NCBI GenBank assembly: GCA_016711285.1 | Contig: JADJTG010000012.1 | Location: 62,001 to 126,000, forward strand | Source: Sphingobacteriales bacterium | Lineage (GTDB): Bacteria; Bacteroidota; Bacteroidia; Chitinophagales; UBA2359 | Direction: 5' to 3' | Length of the DNA: 64,000 nucleotides | Part shown: positions 61,062 through 64,000 of the stretch, piece after piece | Layout of the letters: each line of letters starts with the position of its first letter | Numbering within the stretch: position 1 is the stretch's first letter | Made by a program: the position numbers and the translations under genes | The notes under the pieces: model-generated | The model's input: only the letters and a program-made list of their open reading frames with translations | Told to the model about the DNA's origin: nothing | Databases searched by the model: none

Positions 61062-61246
61062 AGATATTTTGCCAAATGTAAATAAGCTGTTTTTTTGACA
61101 AAAAATCGTATCATATCAAGCCAAACATTGATGATACATCTTTGTTTTCCAATAAAAGAAGTTTCTTTAACATTTTTTATATTAAAAAAATACAATTTTA
61201 CGCCACTTGGCGGCGTATGTATCTGCATCACATTTTACTTAATATC

Positions 61247-62356
61247 ATGAAAAAAATAATTTTTTTATGGGCGGCCGTATGGAGTATTGCCTTGATGAGC
61301 TGTGCCCAAGAATCCCAACAAAACAAAACAGGAGCAATAGCACAAAACGATAAAAGCGATGCTGCTGTGCAAAAAATAAAAAAAAGCGATGCCGAATGGA
61401 AAACTTTATTGAATGAGCAACAATATGAAGTGCTGCGCGAAAAGGAACGGAGCGCGCTTTCAGCAGCCCATTGAACAACAATAAGAAAAAAGGATTTTAT
61501 ACCTGTGCCGCTTGTAAGCAGGTACTTTTTGGTTCGGAGCAAAAATTTGACTCCGGTACGGGCTGGCCTAGCTTTTGGCAGCCTTACTCGCCGCAAAGCA
61601 TTGTCACCGCCACCGACCACTCGCACGGTATGGAGCGCGACGAAGTAGTATGTGCCCGTTGCGGCGGTCATTTGGGACATGTGTTTGGCGATGGTCCCGA
61701 ACCCACCGGCTTGCGCTACTGCATCAACGGCACATCCCTGCAATTTGACGAGCAACTACCGCCGCAACAACAACAAAACCGCAGCTATGCGCCCAAAGCC
61801 GTATGGAAACCGCCGTATTTGCGCAGGGCTGTTTTTGGTGTATGGAAGAAATTTTTGAGCAGATTATCGGCGTTGATGAAGTGATTTCGGGATATACGGG
61901 CGGCGCAGAGGCAAATCCCACCTACAAAGCGGTGGGCAGTGGCAGCACCGGACACGCAGAAGCCATAGAAATTTAATACGACCCCCGACAAATTACTTAC
62001 GAACAATTGCTCAAATTATATTTTTTTGCGGGTGATGTAACACAGGAAAACGGACAGGTCCTGATATTGGCAAGCAGTATCGTTCTGCCATTTTTTATAA
62101 AAGCGAAGCCGAACAAAAAGCCGCACTTCGCTACATTGAGGAGTTGGAGGCACAAAAATTATTTACAAAAAAAATAGCGGTGGAAGTATTGCCTTACCGC
62201 AATTTTTATCCCGCCGAAGCCTATCATCAAAATTATGCACGCCTCAATCCCGCCGACCACTATGTGCAGGCGGTGTCTTTGCCGCGCTGCCAAAATGCAC
62301 TCGCCCATTTTCCGGAATTGGTGAAACCCGACAAGAAAAAAAACAGTGAAAAATAA
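61247..62356 (+). pseudogene. msrBA: MsrB-MsrA fusion (methionine sulfoxide reductase), several lesions
   Basis: From the ATG at 61247 there is a lipoprotein-type signal (LMSCAQES). Next is MsrB with TCAACKQVLFGSEQKFDSGTG, CARCGGHLGHVF and RYCING (catalytic Cys). MsrA follows, with AVFAQGCFWCMEE (catalytic Cys), GYTGG and KQYRSAIFY, and it ends near PELVKPDKKK. Lesions: a missing A at about 61441 before GTERAF; a slip in the linker (about 61790); a TAA at 61975-61977 where EIxYDPRQI is expected; and a missing G near 62058 before PDIGKQYRS. The in-frame stop is a substitution and the strongest sign of real decay, but the other three resemble the slips elsewhere. Confidence 0.8.
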
Positions 62357-62376
62357 TTGCGGCTCTTGTTTTTTTT

Positions 62377-62411
62377 AAGCGGAGTATATTTTTTTTTAAA
62401 ATGCTCCGCTT
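62377..62411 (+). terminator. Hairpin after the Msr gene
   Basis: AAGCGGAGTAT pairs with ATGCTCCGCTT across a loop that contains the T run. It lies 21 bp after the stop. Confidence 0.5.
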
Positions 62412-62470
62412 AAACTTTATCACGCCCCGACTATCTCACACACAATAAAAACAACAGAAAAAAAACATCT

Positions 62471-63116
62471 ATGATACGTTATTTCATCAATGCCGCACTA
62501 CTGATGATTTTGTGCAGTACGAATATATGGGCGCAATACGACCCTGCTGCCAAAAAAATTTTAGATGCTACTGCCAAAAAATTCAGAACCCACAACAGCG
62601 TCAAAGCAGATTTTACAGTGGCTGTAGAGAATAAAGATGCAGATATTCAGGAACAATACAAAGGCAAATTGTATATGCAGTCGTGCAGTTTTCGTTTGGA
62701 AACACCCGAATTGGAGCAATTTTCGGACGGTAGCACTACGTGGACGTATTTGAAGGAAAACAAAGAAATTCAGATTACCGAAAATACAGGAGATAATGCC
62801 GAATTGTCGCCGCACAGTTATTTACGATTTACGAAGACGGCTACAAATACCAAATGCGCCCTGCTATCAAAGTGCGGGGAATTGTCTGTGATGAAATAGA
62901 ACTCAGCCCGCAAAACCGCGAAATGCCTTTTTTAAAGTAATTTTGAGCATCGCCACCAACAACCGCCAATTGATGAAAGCAGTATTGCTCAACAAAAACG
63001 GCACACGCATCACCTACGAAATGCAGGATTTTAAGACCAATGTACCTTTGGATAAAAGCCTGTTTTTTTTCAATAAAAACAACTACAAAGGCATTGAAAT
63101 TGTAGATTTGAGATAG
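62471..63116 (+). CDS. LolA-family outer-membrane lipoprotein carrier-like protein (two frame slips)
   Basis: The signal peptide ends NIWAQ. The domain starts DPAAKKILDATAKKFRTHNSVKADFTV and includes YKGKLYMQSCSFRLETPE and LEQFSDGSTTWTYL, typical of the LolA fold. A missing T at about 62830 (LRFYEDGYKYQMRPA) and one at about 62932 (PFFKVILSIATNNRQL) restore one frame to the natural end IVDLR at 63116. It would have about 215 residues. Periplasmic LolA-like proteins carry lipoproteins or lipids; here the exact role is open. Confidence 0.8.
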
Positions 63117-63200
63117 TGTGATGATTGCAAGAAAAGTAAGCACTTTGTATTGCGCAACACACATAATACATTCATATAGTCTTTAATAGTAAATAATAAG

Positions 63201-63236
63201 AAAAACAAAGCCTGATGTTGTCATTGCTTTGTTTTT
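63201..63236. terminator. Bidirectional terminator between the LolA-like gene and ispF
   Basis: AAAAACAAAGC pairs with GCTTTGTTTTT over 14 bases, with T-rich sequence on the right and A-rich on the left. Confidence 0.8.
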
Positions 63237-63351
63237 CTGTCTTTTTAAAATAAAAGGCATTGTATTTTTATAAATTGTTTCCGCATTAAAAAAAACATAG
63301 TGTCGGCTGGCAATAGATTTTTTAAAAGGAACAAAAAACGGGATATTTTTT

Positions 63352-63840
63352 TTACAACCGCACAATCAAGGCAACCGCCGAAGCATTAAGTCCTTCCTCA
63401 CGCCCCACATAACCCATTTTTTCGTTGGTAGTGGCTTTGATAGAAATTTGGTCTTCGGTGATATTAAGCACCTGAGCTATGCTTTGTCGCATTGCCGGAA
63501 TGTAGGGTTTTATTTTGGGTTTTTCCAAGCACAACGAAGTATCAATATTGCCGATGGTGTAGCCCTTTTCGCGAAGGAGTTGCGCCACGCGGCTCAATAA
63601 TATTTTGCTGTCGATACCGCGATAGGCAGGGTCAGTGTCGGGAAAATGCGTACCGATGTCGCCCAGAGCCGCCGCACCGAGCAAAGCATCGCAAATAGCG
63701 TGCAACAACACATCGGCATCGGAGTGCCCCACTGCTCCCTGATGGTGCGGCACTACAATACCGCCGAGTGTGAGCGTATAACCTTCGGCGAGTTGGTGCA
63801 CATCAAAGCCGTATCCTATTCTAAAGTTCATCAAAGACAT
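63352..63840 (-). CDS. ispF: 2-C-methyl-D-erythritol 2,4-cyclodiphosphate synthase
   Basis: The 162-residue enzyme of the non-mevalonate isoprenoid pathway shows RIGYGFDVHQL (metal Asp/His), GHSDADVLLHAICDALLGAAALGDIG and HFPDTDP. SIKATTNEKMGYVGREEGL closes it. All conserved blocks are intact. It may start at the first Met or three codons further in. A TATTTTTG promoter element lies 35 bp upstream. Confidence 0.94.
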   Translation of the reverse strand: MSLMNFRIGYGFDVHQLAEGYTLTLGGIVVPHHQGAVGHSDADVLLHAICDALLGAAALGDIGTHFPDTDPAYRGIDSKILLSRVAQLLREKGYTIGNIDTSLCLEKPKIKPYIPAMRQSIAQVLNITEDQISIKATTNEKMGYVGREEGLNASAVALIVRL

Positions 63841-63875
63841 AATATAAGAATGTTTTAATCGTTTTTTTTATGGTG

Positions 63876-63883
63876 CAAAAATA
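63876..63883 (-). promoter_or_regulatory. -7 promoter element of ispF (TATTTTTG)
   Basis: The minus strand reads TATTTTTGCACC, 35 bp before the ispF start, matching TAnnTTTG. Confidence 0.5.
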
Positions 63884-63935
63884 AAACACTGTCGCCGCTT
63901 GCTTCATTTATTTTTGTAGAAGATATGATGAATTT

Positions 63936-64000
63936 ATGCCTATGCAATTCAATTCTTTGTATTTTTGCCTTGCTTTTTTCGTTGGTATATTTTTATACAT
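63936..64000 (+). CDS. 5' end of a membrane protein gene, possibly MBOAT O-acyltransferase, partial
   Basis: From the ATG at 63936 the frame reads MPMQFNSLYFCLAFFVGIFLY up to the window edge. MBOAT family acyltransferases often begin with an FNSxxFLxFF-type helix, and a TATTTTTG element lies 20 bp upstream. With only 21 residues visible the assignment is a guess. Another frame from 63925 is also open. Confidence 0.35.
   Translation, partial: MPMQFNSLYFCLAFFVGIFLY

Overview
The window comes from a member of the Bacteroidota, probably near the Saprospiria/Chitinophagia. The evidence is type IX secretion (T9SS) sorting tails, a PorP/SprF-family outer-membrane protein, Omp28- and LEA2-type envelope proteins, no recognisable Shine-Dalgarno sites, and repeated promoter elements of the form TAnnTTTG, the Bacteroidota -7 box. 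One complete rRNA operon lies on the minus strand (16S, tRNA-Ile, tRNA-Ala, 23S, 5S; about 33.65-39.29 kb).

Layout: 0-1.7 kb holds T9SS-linked surface genes and a truncated T9SS tail. 1.7-4.85 kb is a two-gene restriction-modification locus resembling BcgI-type systems (nuclease-methylase fusion plus specificity subunit). Directly upstream of it is an approximately 510 bp array of about 23 quasi-palindromic 14-mers. 5.6-33.5 kb is mostly housekeeping: adenine deaminase, a POT peptide transporter, lipoamide dehydrogenase, MetF, a secreted M43 protease, GlmM, leucyl aminopeptidase, PdxA, class I ribonucleotide reductase with a DnaA-box cluster upstream, MtaB, PBP1C, Ung and AroE. An IS1-like element sits at 11.9-12.7 kb. 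After the rRNA operon come a FemAB/GNAT-like protein, a membrane-anchored coiled-coil VWA protein and a TauE/SafE permease. An IS630-like element follows, inserted inside a second tandem array of 21 bp units (43.7-45.4 kb). 45.7-54.98 kb carries methylglyoxal synthase, an M16 peptidase and a complete TetR-controlled efflux operon (TetR, TolC, HlyD, two ATPases, two permeases; YbhGFSR-like). A 20 bp quasi-palindrome lies both upstream of tetR and in front of tolC. 55-64 kb carries a secreted GH13 enzyme, PspC, a thioredoxin-like lipoprotein with an IS5-like element inserted exactly at its stop codon, an Omp28-like lipoprotein, an MsrB-MsrA fusion, a LolA-like protein and IspF.

At least eleven genes are broken by one- or two-base slips, most of them a missing base in a short homopolymer. 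The reading frame resumes with conserved sequence on the other side. This looks more like consensus error in the assembly than decay, so most frameshifted genes are annotated across the break.

The least explained features are the two intergenic arrays, whose period (about 21 to 21.5 bp) is close to two turns of B-DNA. Others are the shared TetR operator, the DnaA boxes upstream of nrdA, and a small dispersed palindrome found next to two rearranged sites.
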